From Paramecium tetraurelia (lineage: Eukaryota > Ciliophora > Oligohymenophorea > Peniculida > Parameciidae): a stretch of 64,000 nt of DNA. The notes under the pieces were generated by a model that ran no database searches, was not told where the DNA came from, and saw only the letters and a list, made by a program, of their open reading frames with translations. How positions within the stretch are numbered: position 1 is the stretch's first letter; the number at the start of each line of letters is the position of its first letter. The stretch is from assembly GCF_000165425.1 (NCBI RefSeq), contig NW_001798996.1, forward strand, positions 65,072 through 129,071, read 5' to 3'. A program made the translations under genes and the position numbers. Below, piece by piece: positions 35,900-48,227 of the stretch.

Positions 35900-38800
35900 A
35901 TGCATTCCAAATTTATACATCAAGCACAATCGACAAAAACAAGTGAACCGGCTGCTCGAATATTCCGTTTTGAGAAGCAATCATCTTTGAGATAAAAACT
36001 CAAATCAAATGAAACTGACAATGATGCAGTATCAAGAAGAGATAGAGCTATCAAGTCAGTCGTAATTATTATTACTATGTTAGACAATCCTATAAGAGAT
36101 TACAATTACGGCTAACAATTCTAGCAATTCAAAAAAACTCTTCAAATTAATTAGTTCATTTATGTCACAAGAACAACAGATGCAACAAATTACTGAGTAA
36201 TTAGATAAAACACAGATTGTAACATTGTTCCTTAACATCCACCTTTTTCAAATACCTCAACTAGTCCACTTTCTACATCTACTATATGACTGTCTCTTAT
36301 AATTGGATACACAATTTCAGGATGTTTTTAAATATATTTTGTTACTTAACTACGAACTTTACCAAGGTTAAGCTGGATAATTAACTAGAATACTTGAAAT
36401 CTTGTCTGAAATGCAAATGCTCAATCCTGATTTTAGTGCTTTTGAAAATGAGTTCTAATTTGATATTGAAGATGTAAGAGATTTCTAATTCAATCTAGGT
36501 TTCTAATTCATTTAATCGAGTTTAATTGAGAATTCTATTCTTAGCTAGCTCTATTGACATTTTACATGCATTAAAGGGTTCTGTTTCTCTCTTTGAGTAA
36601 TTAGAGTCCTTTGTCTTTTCATCTATCAAAAAAAATGAAATTCCTAATATCAATGATCTATAAACTCTTGTTATAGCTTATATCTTATTAAGTGAATAAT
36701 TAGATATCTCAAATAAATTAGGCTATGCTAAGCAAGCACTCGAGATTATAGGCAAGAATCCTGATTATTCAATTTTTGAATTGAAGAAGAGATTCATTAT
36801 GAATGCAACAAAATTATCATAAAAGTACTTAGGACAACAAGTTTATGATTAATTATTGAGTATCAATAGATCATTCAGTCCTGGATTCACTAGATAATCA
36901 CTCACTAATCTAATTCCAAAAGACAATTAATTCTTCAAGTTCCTAGTGTCATAATTAAAAATTACATATGCAATTGATAATGATTCAAATTTTTAGATTG
37001 ATTCTAAGTGCAATAGTTTATTGACTGAACCTATGATCAATCAACTCTTGGATAGGTAATTCAAATATATAAACAATAGAGTCATTCCATAGGCAATTAA
37101 AAAGGAAAAAGTTAATTCAACATTTACTGAACAAAGCTAATAAGACAAAAAACCAATAATCATAAAGAAATAATTTTCCATTAAATAATTAAAGCAAGAA
37201 AACATCATTTCCTCTTAAGTTTAGGTACAAAATTAAGTTTAAACTCCCTCATAAAAAACACAACCCTAATAATCATCACAATTCAAATAAACTACTACAA
37301 ACAAGTTGGATTCAAATGAGTTTGAAATCTTATAAAATAAATTGGTTCATCAATAACAAGAACTTCAAGATTTAAAGTAATTATATTCTAATTAAATGTT
37401 GCAAAAGAAGTCAGATCAAACAGCATAGCAAAGCTAATAGAATGAATAATTAAAAAAAAAAATAGAGTCATTAGAAGGAAATCTTGTTTAATTAAAAAAT
37501 GAAAATGTTATTTATAAGAAAGAGAAAGATTAAAAACAAAGTGAAGTGTAGGAACTGAGATCATTCATTCAAGATTTATAAGATAAACAATAAAAATTAG
37601 AAAAACTGGTGTAGCAATAATATCAACAATAGCAGCAATAGCAATAAATACAATAATAATAATAAACTCTTCTTTAATAGTAATTATCGAATCCGGCACT
37701 GCAATATCTGAAAACTCAGTAAAGTAGCTACTCAACAAAGGCAAATACTAATATGAACATCTAAATCCCAATAAGTAATTCTGAAATTAAGAACAGACTC
37801 TTAGTCAGGGGTCAAAGTTAAATGAGCCATTCTCCTGGCGAAGAATTCAAAAATGAAATGGATGATACTAGTCCTAGAATCATAAGATAAAATTAAACTT
37901 ATTTACTTCAATTATTGGATCTCCTTGATATAAATACCGGTTTTACTAAAATATATAATAAACTACATTCTTCAAATGAAAATAATCCTTGGGAAAGTGA
38001 AGTAACAGTAATTCATAACTTCAAAGTTGATGCCATGATAGCAGAATCAAGCGAAGGAAAGGTGCTGATGTTAAAGGCTTTTAATTCATAAAATAATTAA
38101 ATTTGTTCAGAACAAATACAATTTGATCTCTTAAAAAGTTTACTAGGTTATGTAGATTTCCAAGACTCTTTGCCAACTAATTTACCAAATATAAGTACAA
38201 CCCATCAATTCTTCAAATTCTTAATTTTACCATACACAGCAGTTGTCCAAGATGAAAACACTTAGTAATATAAAATATAACTTTGGCCTAAACCTTATGG
38301 ATTATTGAATGGATTAAATTTAAAATTAGATTTCCTTGATTTTAATTGTCTTGTTTATGTACATCATTTGGAAACTGATTAATTTAGAGTCATAATTTTT
38401 GATCCTGCAAATTATGACTGCTTTAAGCTAGATTTAGAATTAGATTACTCAACTATGGACATATTCTTCCAAGATGCTAAATCTATTAAAGATGAATTCA
38501 ACTATTATTGCAAAAGTAAATTATTAAGGCTAACTGAAAAGTCTCCTAAATTTGGAGAAGATGATGTGGCTGAAGCCCTGGTTGAACGACATTTCTCTAA
38601 AGAGAAAGTCAAAGCAGTCATAGAAGAAGCTAAACCGAATTAATCCTTTTCATAAGAATAAATTACTTTGAAATCCCCTCAAGAATTTCTTAAATACATT
38701 AAATCTATTGTTTAAGCTTTTGAATAGTAACTCAAAGCATAGCAAATCACTTTTGCCAATAGTATATTTGGAATGAAGTATTTCAGGTGTAAAACTTGGA

Positions 38801-39573
38801 ATGCAGGGACAAAAAGTTAGATCTAAATTATTAAAGAACAAATAGATTAATAATAAATATCTATCCATCTAGCAAATTGCTTTGAATCATTTGGACCAAG
38901 TAAAACTAAACTCAAAGTTAAAGGTAATACTCTTATTAACTTCTCTGCAATTCAAAGGGAATTTGCTGTCTCTTATGATAAACTGCAGAATGAAGAGAGA
39001 GCAACCATTTTATAAACTATTTTATACTCCTACAACCTTAACATATTTGAAAAGTAATGTGAATAGGACGAGTAATAATTTGATAAAAACCCAATTATTT
39101 AAAGTATTTATGATTGTGGATCATACAAAAGGTAAATTATCTTCAAGTATCATAAGAGTTATTGCCTTTGACAATGGGAAAATAACTTAAGTTAGTATTT
39201 AAGTTATTGGGTCCAATAGGAGAATGTGTGGTATTAAATTCTCAGTATTTAATATTGATGAAACTATTGAGCATGGAGTGTTCTTGCCAGTTTCCCAAAT
39301 TGAATGGGACACTAGAGCTATGGAAAAATAGAAGATTAAGGCATCAGTATAAAATGTACCATTTGCAGAGTATCTGCTAACTTAGATTCTAAAATGTCCA
39401 ACTACCTCAACTGTAAAAATTAAAATTTACAAATATAGATATTATTTAAGAAAATATTAAATTCTGATTTTAGATCAAATCAAATTAATAGCAATGAAAT
39501 TAAAAATCGAAAAACATTCATTGAAAGAATTGACAATATATTAACTTGGTAAGAAGTGGTTGCAAACTTATGA
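35900..39573 (+). CDS. large unrecognised protein with Gln-rich coiled-coil centre
   Basis: Start ATG 35900, stop TGA 39571-39573. Four introns (22, 25, 25, 26 nt) leave exactly 1,191 residues. The first 350 residues are mostly helical. A central low-complexity and coiled-coil region (about nt 37,080-37,730) contains a Gln run written with CAA, CAG, TAA and TAG codons. The C-terminal half has well-formed blocks such as LWPKPYGLLNGLN, RVIIFDPANYDCF, NSIFGMKYFRCKTWN, YKRVIAFDNGK and LPVSQIEWDTRAMEK, which look like a folded domain. None matches a family I know. It starts 45 bases from the ABHD17-like gene in a divergent pair. Confidence 0.72.
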
Positions 39574-40031
39574 GTATTAATTTATATGTTATTTTTATTC
39601 ATTATATTTGATTTCTTACGTTACATTAATTTGATTTGATCATTTCTGTTTCATCTAACGGATAAAAATCTTTAATAGCAAATTATTAATAATATCCAAA
39701 GTATAGGTATGTTATGGTAGTTATACTTCCTCCAAATGAAGCATTCTATTAATTACATGTATTTATTTATATTCAAAAGAAACTAAATAAAACACTTTAT
39801 TAAATATTGGAGAAAAAAAGGCTAGAATTTGAAAATTAAGAATAATTCTTAAAATTGTAAGACTATTCTCATCATATTTCCTTTAAACACTATTAAATGA
39901 TTTAATCTTTCTAATCTAATTTTCCGAATGTTCTGATTAATTAGAGATTGAATCTAGAAAAATAAAATTGATTTGACATCATTGGACTTAGAGCAGAGAA
40001 AACAATCAAAAACAGTGAATAAATGTATTAG
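39574..40031. other. intergenic
   Basis: AT-rich sequence with no supported gene. The last part may include further decayed sequence belonging to the relic TLDc piece that follows. Confidence 0.45.
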
Positions 40032-40411
40032 GGAACAAGAGATGGGTTAAGTGATCATTTTCGATATTACATTAAAGGCAGATTTAACTTGCTAATAATT
40101 TTTTTATCCAAAGATGGATATGTATTTGGCGGATATACTCCTTGTTTATGGATTCCAACTTTTTACAGGGAAATATGTTTAAGATGATTCATTATCCTCA
40201 TTTTAATTCTCGTAAACTCATGAATAGATTTATCATATAAAAAACAATCAAAGAGATAAAGCTATTTATTGTAATTATTATCATGGACCATGTTTTTGTA
40301 GTTGGGATATCAAAATACTATCAGATTTTTAAAAAGATCTTCTTATCATATATGAACGACTAATAAGTGTGATTAATATTTAATTCATAAAAAAAAAACT
40401 CATTTATTTCG
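40032..40411 (+). pseudogene. decayed TLDc domain (relic of a fourth paralogue)
   Basis: Plus-strand pieces match the TLDc domain of protein A: GTRDGLSDHF, FNLLIIFLSKDGYVFGGYTP, then in another frame QDDSLSSFQFSQTHEQIYHI and KAIYCNYYHGPCF, then in a third phase TNKCDQYLIHKKKTHLF. The first frame change sits at a five-T run (about 40,161-40,165), and an in-frame TGA follows the SSYHI block. No TLDc ATG, zinc module or coiled coil precedes it on this strand. The CDQY...THLF block is closest to copy A. A real gene with introns cannot explain the breaks, because no GT...AG pair fits them. It is a dead copy or a sequence with several assembly errors; decay is more likely. Confidence 0.78.
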
Positions 40412-40669
40412 TTAATGCAATCCCAATAAATGATTTTTTAAATTTATTTATCCTTCAGTCTATAAAGCAACCCATTAGTCATTACTTATCAATATTAATA
40501 TTCAGTATTGATTGGATATTTAAAAATTACAGCTCATTTTAAATTATATAAAAAAAACATATAAATTCACTGATAGCTAAATAAAGACTACGAAAAAATC
40601 AAATAAGAAGAGCCAAAAAATATATAGAAACATTTTAAAAGGGTTTAGAAACTTCAGATCCAATGAAAT

Positions 40670-40856
40670 CACCTTGGAGAGAAAATATTCTGGTGATTTT
40701 GTAGTGCCTTTGATAATTTTAAGAAGTTCTAAATACTTCATCAGTGTAGATATTTTTCTCGAATACACGCAGCATTTATCACAAACTAAGCTCAGTTTTG
40801 TTTATATTTTGTAAATTCAATCCAGCATGCTTCAAAAAAGGTAGATTTTTAATCAT
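40670..40856 (-). pseudogene. decayed zinc-module N-terminus of a TLDc paralogue, inverted
   Basis: Minus strand from an ATG at 40856: NLPFLKHAGLNLQ, then NKTELS, then after a frame change VCDKCC and later TTKSPEYFLSKV. Protein A has the same order: IPCFKHEG, DKTEF, VCDECC, ALKSPEFFLSKL. One zinc-ligand Cys has become Phe and the frame breaks before VCDKCC. The 25-nt intron that protein A carries just before ALKSPE is absent here. This piece points towards the TLDc relic at 40,032-40,411, which is on the other strand. Confidence 0.7.
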
Positions 40857-41735
40857 CTACTAAAAATAACTAAAACAAAAATTGAAGTAAATGGCTTTAA
40901 TATTAATGTGATTTTTCTAATAGATTCAGCTTCAATAATATTTTTTATAGTTTGATATTTTAAATTCACATTTTACAATTTGGAATCAAGTAGTATAATG
41001 ATTCCATAAGTCTTCATAAATAAATGTATTTTGAGAATTAGGTTATGATTATTTGAGGAAATAAACTCATAAAATCGTATTAAATACAGATGTATTTCTT
41101 ACATTCGTTTACCATCACAAGGTATTCTAATAAATTAATATCTAACAATCATATTAGATTCTAACAAAGAACTCTATATTAATATTAGATAATTTTTTGG
41201 ATTTCCTCTCCGTTATCTCTATTTTTTTTTTGAGTTAATGGAGTTCTTGGTTGATTCAACATTTTAGGACAGAAAGAGTTAAACAATTGTGAAACTAATT
41301 AGATCTAGGAAATAAATTGAGAGGATATTAATTGAGTTTGGAAATCTAAAAAAAATATATTCAATTCACTTTTAATTCTATTTAATAATGAATTAAATCT
41401 CGATAGGCTCACACATCATTATATCAATATTAAAAATCTTCATCTCAATTTTCAAAACAAATAAACTCATCGTTTATCCGATTTCTGAAAAATAATTTCA
41501 TTAATGGCGATTATAAATTATCTTTAGTAAAGACAAATCATAATTAAAAAGTGAAGTTATGTTAAATTTAACAGATTCTATATTATTTTAGAAAAAACCT
41601 CTTTATTTATATATATGAATTATTTAAATTAGTTAAATTTATAAGTAGGATAAATATAATGTTAAATTATTTTATAAATATAATCTTATATCCATATCAA
41701 AGAAAATAGATATTTTTTATTAAATAATAATAAGA
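40857..41735. other. intergenic, very AT-rich
   Basis: About 880 bases with homopolymer runs and no ORF I would defend. It presumably includes the promoter of the large coiled-coil gene. Confidence 0.5.
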
Positions 41736-44700
41736 ATGGCAGAGAATATCATTCCATAAAAAACTGAAGGAGATGAACGACCCAGTCTGTGTTTCTAATA
41801 AGAATTGGATGGAGACAGTATTGTGTTAATTGTTATATTAAGAAATAATCTATAAGGATGTTAGAAAAGCAAATATTCCAAATACAGCAGATATTGCATA
41901 CTGTGAGATAAGAATAACTGAATTATAGGCTGAACTAGATGCCTAACGTGAGTAGGTTTTCAAGTTAGAACAACAATAAGATTTGTATGTAACATATGAA
42001 TAGACAGTAAATATTACAATAATAACTTTCTAGATAAATTAATTGCAAGAAAGAAACTAGATTTTAAATGATGAAAATAAATAGCTGACACTTTTGCTGC
42101 GTTCTAGAACGAAAGAGTTAGATTTAGCAAAATTTAAGATTCTTGAATATGAGTAGCAATTAGAGAGATTAAGGGATGTAGAATAAGATTATAAAAATAC
42201 TTATGACTAATTGTAGGTGAGAGATAAAGAACTAAGAGAGGTAATAATTTTTTACTAAGTAAAAGTTGACAGAAAAGTACGGATAATTGGAATTGAGGCA
42301 CTCACAATAGAAAGTACTTGAATTAGAGAATTTTGAACTTCAAAACAAATTATCCAATCTCGAGAGTGATTTGAATGTGTATAAGGATAGGAACATCAAA
42401 TTAGAAGCTGAGAGAAAGAAACTTACAGATCTGAAGACGGAAGTATCTACAATTTCAAAGATTGAAGCAACTAAGAGTGAGGTCAATATTTCGTAAGTTG
42501 CTATATCATAGCCAGCATAAGATTATGCTAAATTCAAGGCACAGATATAGGAATAATCTGATCTTATTAACTAAATGAAAAATGATATTCAGGAAAAAGA
42601 TCATAGATTAGGATTGCTTAATCATGAACTTATTAATTTATAGGAAATATTATCAAATAAGAATGAATTAATATCTTAATTACAATCGTAACTAGATTTA
42701 TCTGATTCTAAACTAAAGGAATTAGAAGGCATGGCTGATAAATATAAATCTAAGCCTACTACTATAATTAAAACTATTGAAAAAATAGTTAAAGTCACCC
42801 CAACAGATGCAGACGAAGAAAAGGTCAGGCTAAATAATGAATTAGAGAGAGCAAACTTTGAAATCGAAAGATATAAGTTTGAATTTAACTAATTGTAATA
42901 AAAATTAGAAACTCAAGAGAAAATAATATCTGATGTAATTGTCATTAAAATATCATTTTAGTTAACAAGAGATATCAGATAAATAATTTCTTTAAATGAA
43001 GAAATTGAGTTGTTAAAGATAGACAAGGCCAATCAAATAAATGCTTTAAATTAAAAGGAATAAGATTATGAATTTACTTTGAATTTATTAAATTAAAAAA
43101 CACTAGAACTCTAGAATCTTGATAAACTTAGGTTTAATTTAGCATTTGCTGAAGATCAGATTCAAACAAAACAAAGAGAGATTATCTCTTTGAAAAGAAG
43201 GGTTGGAGATGTTGAGAATTCAAATAACTAATTAAAATAGTTATAACCTGAATTACGAGAGGCAAAGAGACTTATTGAAGAATTAAGATCTGAGAATGAA
43301 AAATAAGATTAATAAATTAAGTAACTCAAATCCAATTTGATGGATGCTGATGTTGTCATTAATTAGTTAAAAAAATTAGAATAAAGAATCAAAGCATTAT
43401 AAAATACAAATTCTTTATTAAGACAAGAAATAACATAAACACTTACTGAATCTGAATAGTGGAGACAAAAGTACAATCAAGGATGCTCTGAAATTACTAG
43501 ATTATAGAGACTATTAGAAGTGAATTAATAAAGATAATAACTTCTTAATGAATTAAATAAGAATTTCAAAAATGACTTTGAAGTACCTGATATCAAAGTA
43601 GACCCACTTCAATCTCCCCAAAGGTTAACTAAGCAAATTATTTAAGATGATTCATAAATTTAAAAAATGAAGAATAATTTAGTTGCAGTTGAATTATAAC
43701 TAGAATCAGTATTTAGAAATAAAATACTTGAATAATAAACTTATTAAAGCTAGATTGATGAAATTAATTCCAAATATCAACTGAAAAAGGGAGAAAGCGA
43801 ATCATGGAAATAAAAATACTTAAAATCGGAATAAGAAAATGTTAAATTAATGAATATCAATGAGAAATACACAGTATTATTACAAAGATATAATTCTTAA
43901 GAAGTTATTATAACTAGTCTTAACGAAAAAGTCAAATTATTGACTTTAGAGATGGATAAGAGCAGAACTGAAGTTTTTAATTTGCATTTGCAACTAAGTC
44001 AGTTGGACGTTTATATATAAGAAAGGGATTAATTCAAGCAGAGAGCAGACGCTTATTATTCAGAGATTTAAAATCAATATAAATAGATTCCACTTTTAAA
44101 AGCATAAGTATTAGATTTAACAAGATAATTAAAATTGACTGAAATCCCTGTGATTCATGTTGCTTAAAAAACTGATGCCCTTGAAAAACTAAGACAATAA
44201 AACGTGGAATTAGAATAAAAAATTGATGATACATTAGAGGATTAAATTGATGAATTGTACTAAACTAATCAGGTCTTAAGGTAAGAATTGACTAAATAAA
44301 TTGATATCAATACCCAATTGATGAAGGATTTATCTAATGCTGATAGAAAGAAGCAAGATATACTTATAGAACTTTAGTTATTATAAGCAGTTGAAATAGA
44401 TTACTAATAATTAAAAATTGCATACTTAAACAAACAAAAAGAAAATGATAAAATTAAGATGCTAAGTGACTAAGTTGAATTCAATTAAAGAGATCTTGAA
44501 AATGCTATACATTCATCAAATCAATTAGGATTAGAATAAAAAAATGAAATATTAAAATTGAGAGAGAGAACAAATAATTAAAATGATTAAGTAAATTAAT
44601 TATTAGTCAAACTTAATAGTTTATAATAATTGAACAATGATTATAAATTTAAATTAAAGATGTTCCCTGAATTATAAGAGAAAGTGAATACATAAGCCAA

Positions 44701-46340
44701 ATAGATTGATGATTTGAAGAAGGCATTACAAAGTTCAAATGAGATAAGGGATGAATTAACTGCTAAATGCACTTTATAATAAGTCAAACTTTAAAGTTTA
44801 GGTCCTCTTTAATCAAAGATTGAGAGTCTATAATTGATACTAGATGAGAGATCAAGATAATTAGAGATATAGTAAACAAAAGCTTTAGAATTGGAGGATA
44901 GCAAGTCAAAACTCAACTAAGAATGGAGAAAGAAATTTGATGCTGTTGAAGTCTAATTAAAAAACCAAAAAGAATTAGAGTAATTGTTGAAACAATAAGA
45001 ACATGATATTAATGATATGATTAATTTGAATAATAAATTAAATGTATAGAATAAAGAATTAAATGTTGCTAATTAACTACTGAATAAAGATGTTGATCAA
45101 AGAGATATCGAAATAAAGAGACTGTCAGCGATTGAAACCGATTTCAGAAAATTAAATGAGAATTTATTAATTGAATTGTAGAGAATTGCAGATCTTACAG
45201 ATAAATTACAAATTTCATAAAATCAATATGATGCTGCAAAGAGAGATTAAGAGAGATTAGAAAATAAGTGTGCTATGATGTCTAGTGAAATTGAGAGATT
45301 ATCTGTTATGGTTAAAAATAAAAATATAGAAATATAAGGAAATAAAGCTATTTTACATTAGAATCAATCACAAATTGATCAAGTTCAACCAATATTTGTC
45401 GAGAATAAGAGATTATTTGATGAATTAAATAATGTATTAAAATCGAATGAAGAATTGAAAATACAGTCAATATAATTGTAAAAATAAATTGATGAATTAA
45501 AATCAACTATTAGTAATGGTAGTAGCTACGAAAATTAATTAAAATATGAATTAGATTAACTTGAATAGGTATTAAGAAACAAAGAAAATGAAATCAGTGA
45601 GATCAAATAATTATTAAGACAAAGTGAGAATTAAGTGAAAGAGACTAAGAGAGATGATTAATAGTGGATAGATTAATAGACAGAAAAAGAGAAATTAACA
45701 AATCAATTCAATTATGTCAATGAATTGTTGAATTCTAAAAATGTTGAAAATGAACAATTAGCTAAATAAAATCACTTATTGTAATCCAAATTATTGGATA
45801 ATTAAAAATTAGATTTCGAACATTTGGAATTAGCATTGAATACAAGAGACAAAGTAATTGAAGAATGGAAAGGCAAATTTTAGAGATTATAACAAGACTT
45901 ATAAAAAGTTATAGAAGATAAAGTAGAATTGGAAAACAGGTTCAGTACAGTAGATTTAGAGATTGAAAGATGGAAAAGAAAGGCAAATTCTAATTCAGCT
46001 GAAATTGAAATGTTAAGAGTAACCATTGATTAACTGAATGATGAGATTGAAAGATTAAATAAAAATACATAGGACCTCTTAAATGTAATACTTATCTTAT
46101 ATATAAAAGGAAAATGATTCATGGAGGCATAAGTATGGTAATTTATAATAATTGATACCTTAAATGGTACATCATTAACCAAATCCAGAAACTTAAGCAT
46201 ATTAGGTTACTCCAGGAAACAGTTTCAGAATTCCCCCAGGAACTGAAAGAAATTAGGGTAGCTTTAGAAATTAGCCACCTCCTCTTGATTCTAGAAGGTC
46301 TTTTAGAAGAGCTACAACTATCGGTCTAACAAAACCATGA
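41736..46340 (+). CDS. very long coiled-coil protein (~1,490 residues)
   Basis: Start ATG 41736, stop TGA 46338-46340. Introns of 25, 27, 19, 27 and 25 nt leave 1,493 residues in frame. Apart from a short N-terminus (MAENIIPQKTEGDERPSL) and a Pro/Arg-rich tail (RIPPGTERNQG, SRRSFRRATTIG), nearly the whole chain is heptad coiled coil with regular Leu/Ile and Glu/Lys/Gln, without ATPase, motor or membrane segments. One short Pro-containing break, KPTTIIKTIEKIVKVTP, divides it. Such proteins in ciliates build basal bodies, cortical fibres or Golgi tethers. The Ser/Arg-rich tail could be phosphorylated. The first intron begins GTT; the 19-nt intron is among the smallest here. Confidence 0.85.
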
Positions 46341-46526
46341 ATAGTAAATAATAAAACCATATATGATATAATGAACATAACCAAGCAATTTTGATTTTAA
46401 GTTCTATAAATTATTGCTATTTAATTATTTTTGAGTTAAATCTCATAGAATATAGATGTGAAACTGCTCCAATGTGAGATGATTAAACATTTAATATATG
46501 ACAGAACACTTTTTATAATATATTTA

Positions 46527-47909
46527 TCAATCATCTGTAGCAATTCTAATCTAAAATATAGGATCTTTGTCAAATTGTTATTTTTGGGTGTAAATTGGAA
46601 CTAATGCTTCAAGCTACATTCCTCCAATTGGCATTGACACTCCAATACCAAGAGAAGATCTAAAGTTTTATAATAATGACTTTGGATGTCCAAAAGTTAA
46701 TAATGAACCATACCAAAATAATTAATATGATAAATTTTTTTCTTTCATACCTGAAAGATTGTGAATATTATATTTAAAATCGAATTTAGCAAAAGTGTCA
46801 TATTTTCTATTATACAATTTGCTCATCTCAATCATTTGATTAAAGCCTCTAAATTAAAGATTGTGAAATGTATCATTTAAATCTAAATGAGTTTGACTAA
46901 AGGCTAAACCATAGTTAAATGATAATTATATTGATGAATTGGCAATCAACTTTTTAATTTTTTTAATTCTATTTCTATGTTCATACAATGGAATCCATAA
47001 TTGATGAGACATCCATACTTTGATAAAGGGATTTAAAGTTAACTTAGGTATTCCTAAACTACAGTTGAATTTGTTGTTATGACCTTCTATTATCCCTTAA
47101 TCTGCGTATATTTTTGAAGAAAAAGGTCTAGAATAAGATATGATAGTGGATTAAGTTGGAAGAAAATCTAAATTATGCATGTATTTTCGAAGAAGATACC
47201 TCCCTTATAACGATTCTTCTTCTTCAATTTTATTAAATCTGAATTAGTTTGAGATATTCAATTAAGTAGTTTCATTATTATATGCAAAGCTAAATTCACT
47301 AAGATTTTCATCTATATTTTAGATTTACGACATTTGAGCTTATCTATATGCAAACGAGTAACTAGAATCTTTATAATCTTTGTAGGACCAACTTAACGAC
47401 CAATTTGATTTATTAGTACTTAAATTTTAATCATATTCGAAGGCTAATTAATCGTGGATTCCAAAAAAATTTTTATTTCCAAACTTCATCTTTAATTAAT
47501 AGCCTTGAGTATCTATTTCATTCGATGCAGATAGAAAATAGGGTAATTTATCTTAGATATCAAAATGTAAGATGATTCCATGTGGATACTTCTTTTAGGA
47601 TGGAAGGATGAGTAATCTAATTTGGGAATATAATTTTGTTCTTTCAAGGGCATCAATAAATGAAGATGAGATTGCCATGAAATTTTCTAAAGATAAGGAT
47701 TTATCTTTGATGTGCTTTTTGTGTTCCATATAGTAAAAATAAAACAATTTTCTTAAGTAATTTTATTAGGTTTTGGTTGATGAGAAAGTGGCTCCAAAAT
47801 AGTTAAGTTTCATTTCTGACGCTGGTATTCCATGCTTTTATTAGAAATGATTAAGACAATCTATAATTGGTTCTTTGTCGCCATCATTATTGTATTCTTC
47901 TATAATCAT
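46527..47909 (-). CDS. SAM50: Omp85/SAM50-type outer-membrane beta-barrel protein
   Basis: One intronless frame of 460 residues runs from ATG 47909 to TGA 46527-46529. An N-terminal POTRA-like unit (ALERTKLYSQIRLLILPSQ, then HGIILHFDIQDK) is followed by alternating beta-strand sequence (KMKFGNKNFFGIHDQLAFEY, NWSLSWSYKDY, SFAYNNE) typical of a 16-strand barrel. The C-terminal strands include FRGFNQM and SSLGIGVSMPIGGMQLEALV, as in Omp85 proteins. In mitochondria this is SAM50, which inserts beta-barrel proteins into the outer membrane. There is no cleavable signal. Assignment rests on barrel pattern and the C-terminal signature, not on an alignment. It shares a 22-nt gap with LSm5. Confidence 0.78.
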
Positions 47910-47931
47910 AAATATATTTTTAATTTTTATA
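47910..47931. promoter_or_regulatory. 22-nt divergent promoter gap between SAM50 and LSM5
   Basis: The two start codons face away from each other with only 22 A/T bases between. Promoter elements and 5' leaders must therefore overlap coding sequence or be extremely short. No motif is distinguishable. Confidence 0.5.
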
Positions 47932-48213
47932 ATGACTACTATTCTTCCATTAGGTAATATTGTTGTTAAAAAGATTAGGTTTATTGGATAAGGCAATATC
48001 ATCAAGAGTATGGATTCTAATGAAAGATGATAGAGAATTCGAAGGGACTTTACGTGGTTTTGATGATTTCTTTAGTATTAAATTAATGATTGATTAGATA
48101 TGGTTTTGGAGAATGTGATTGAGTTGGATGGTGGAAAGAAGAATAAATTGGAATCAATTCTTTTGAATGGTACTCAAATATGTTTGATTGTTCCTGGAGG
48201 GGAAATAAGTTGA
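47932..48213 (+). CDS. LSM5: LSm5, U6 snRNA-associated Sm-like protein
   Basis: Start ATG 47932, stop TGA 48211-48213. Introns of 25 and 23 nt leave 77 residues, the usual size. Sm1: MTTILPLGLLDKAISSRVW then ILMKDDREFEGTLRGFDDF. Sm2 after the second intron: NMVLENVIELDGGKKNKLES and ILLNGTQICLIVPGGEIS. The GFDDF...NMVLE and LLNG...VPGGE pattern fits LSm5 best among LSm1-8. It is part of the nuclear LSm2-8 ring that binds the U6 3' end and the cytoplasmic LSm1-7 ring in mRNA decay. Confidence 0.9.
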
Positions 48214-48227
48214 ATAATATTTTTAAT

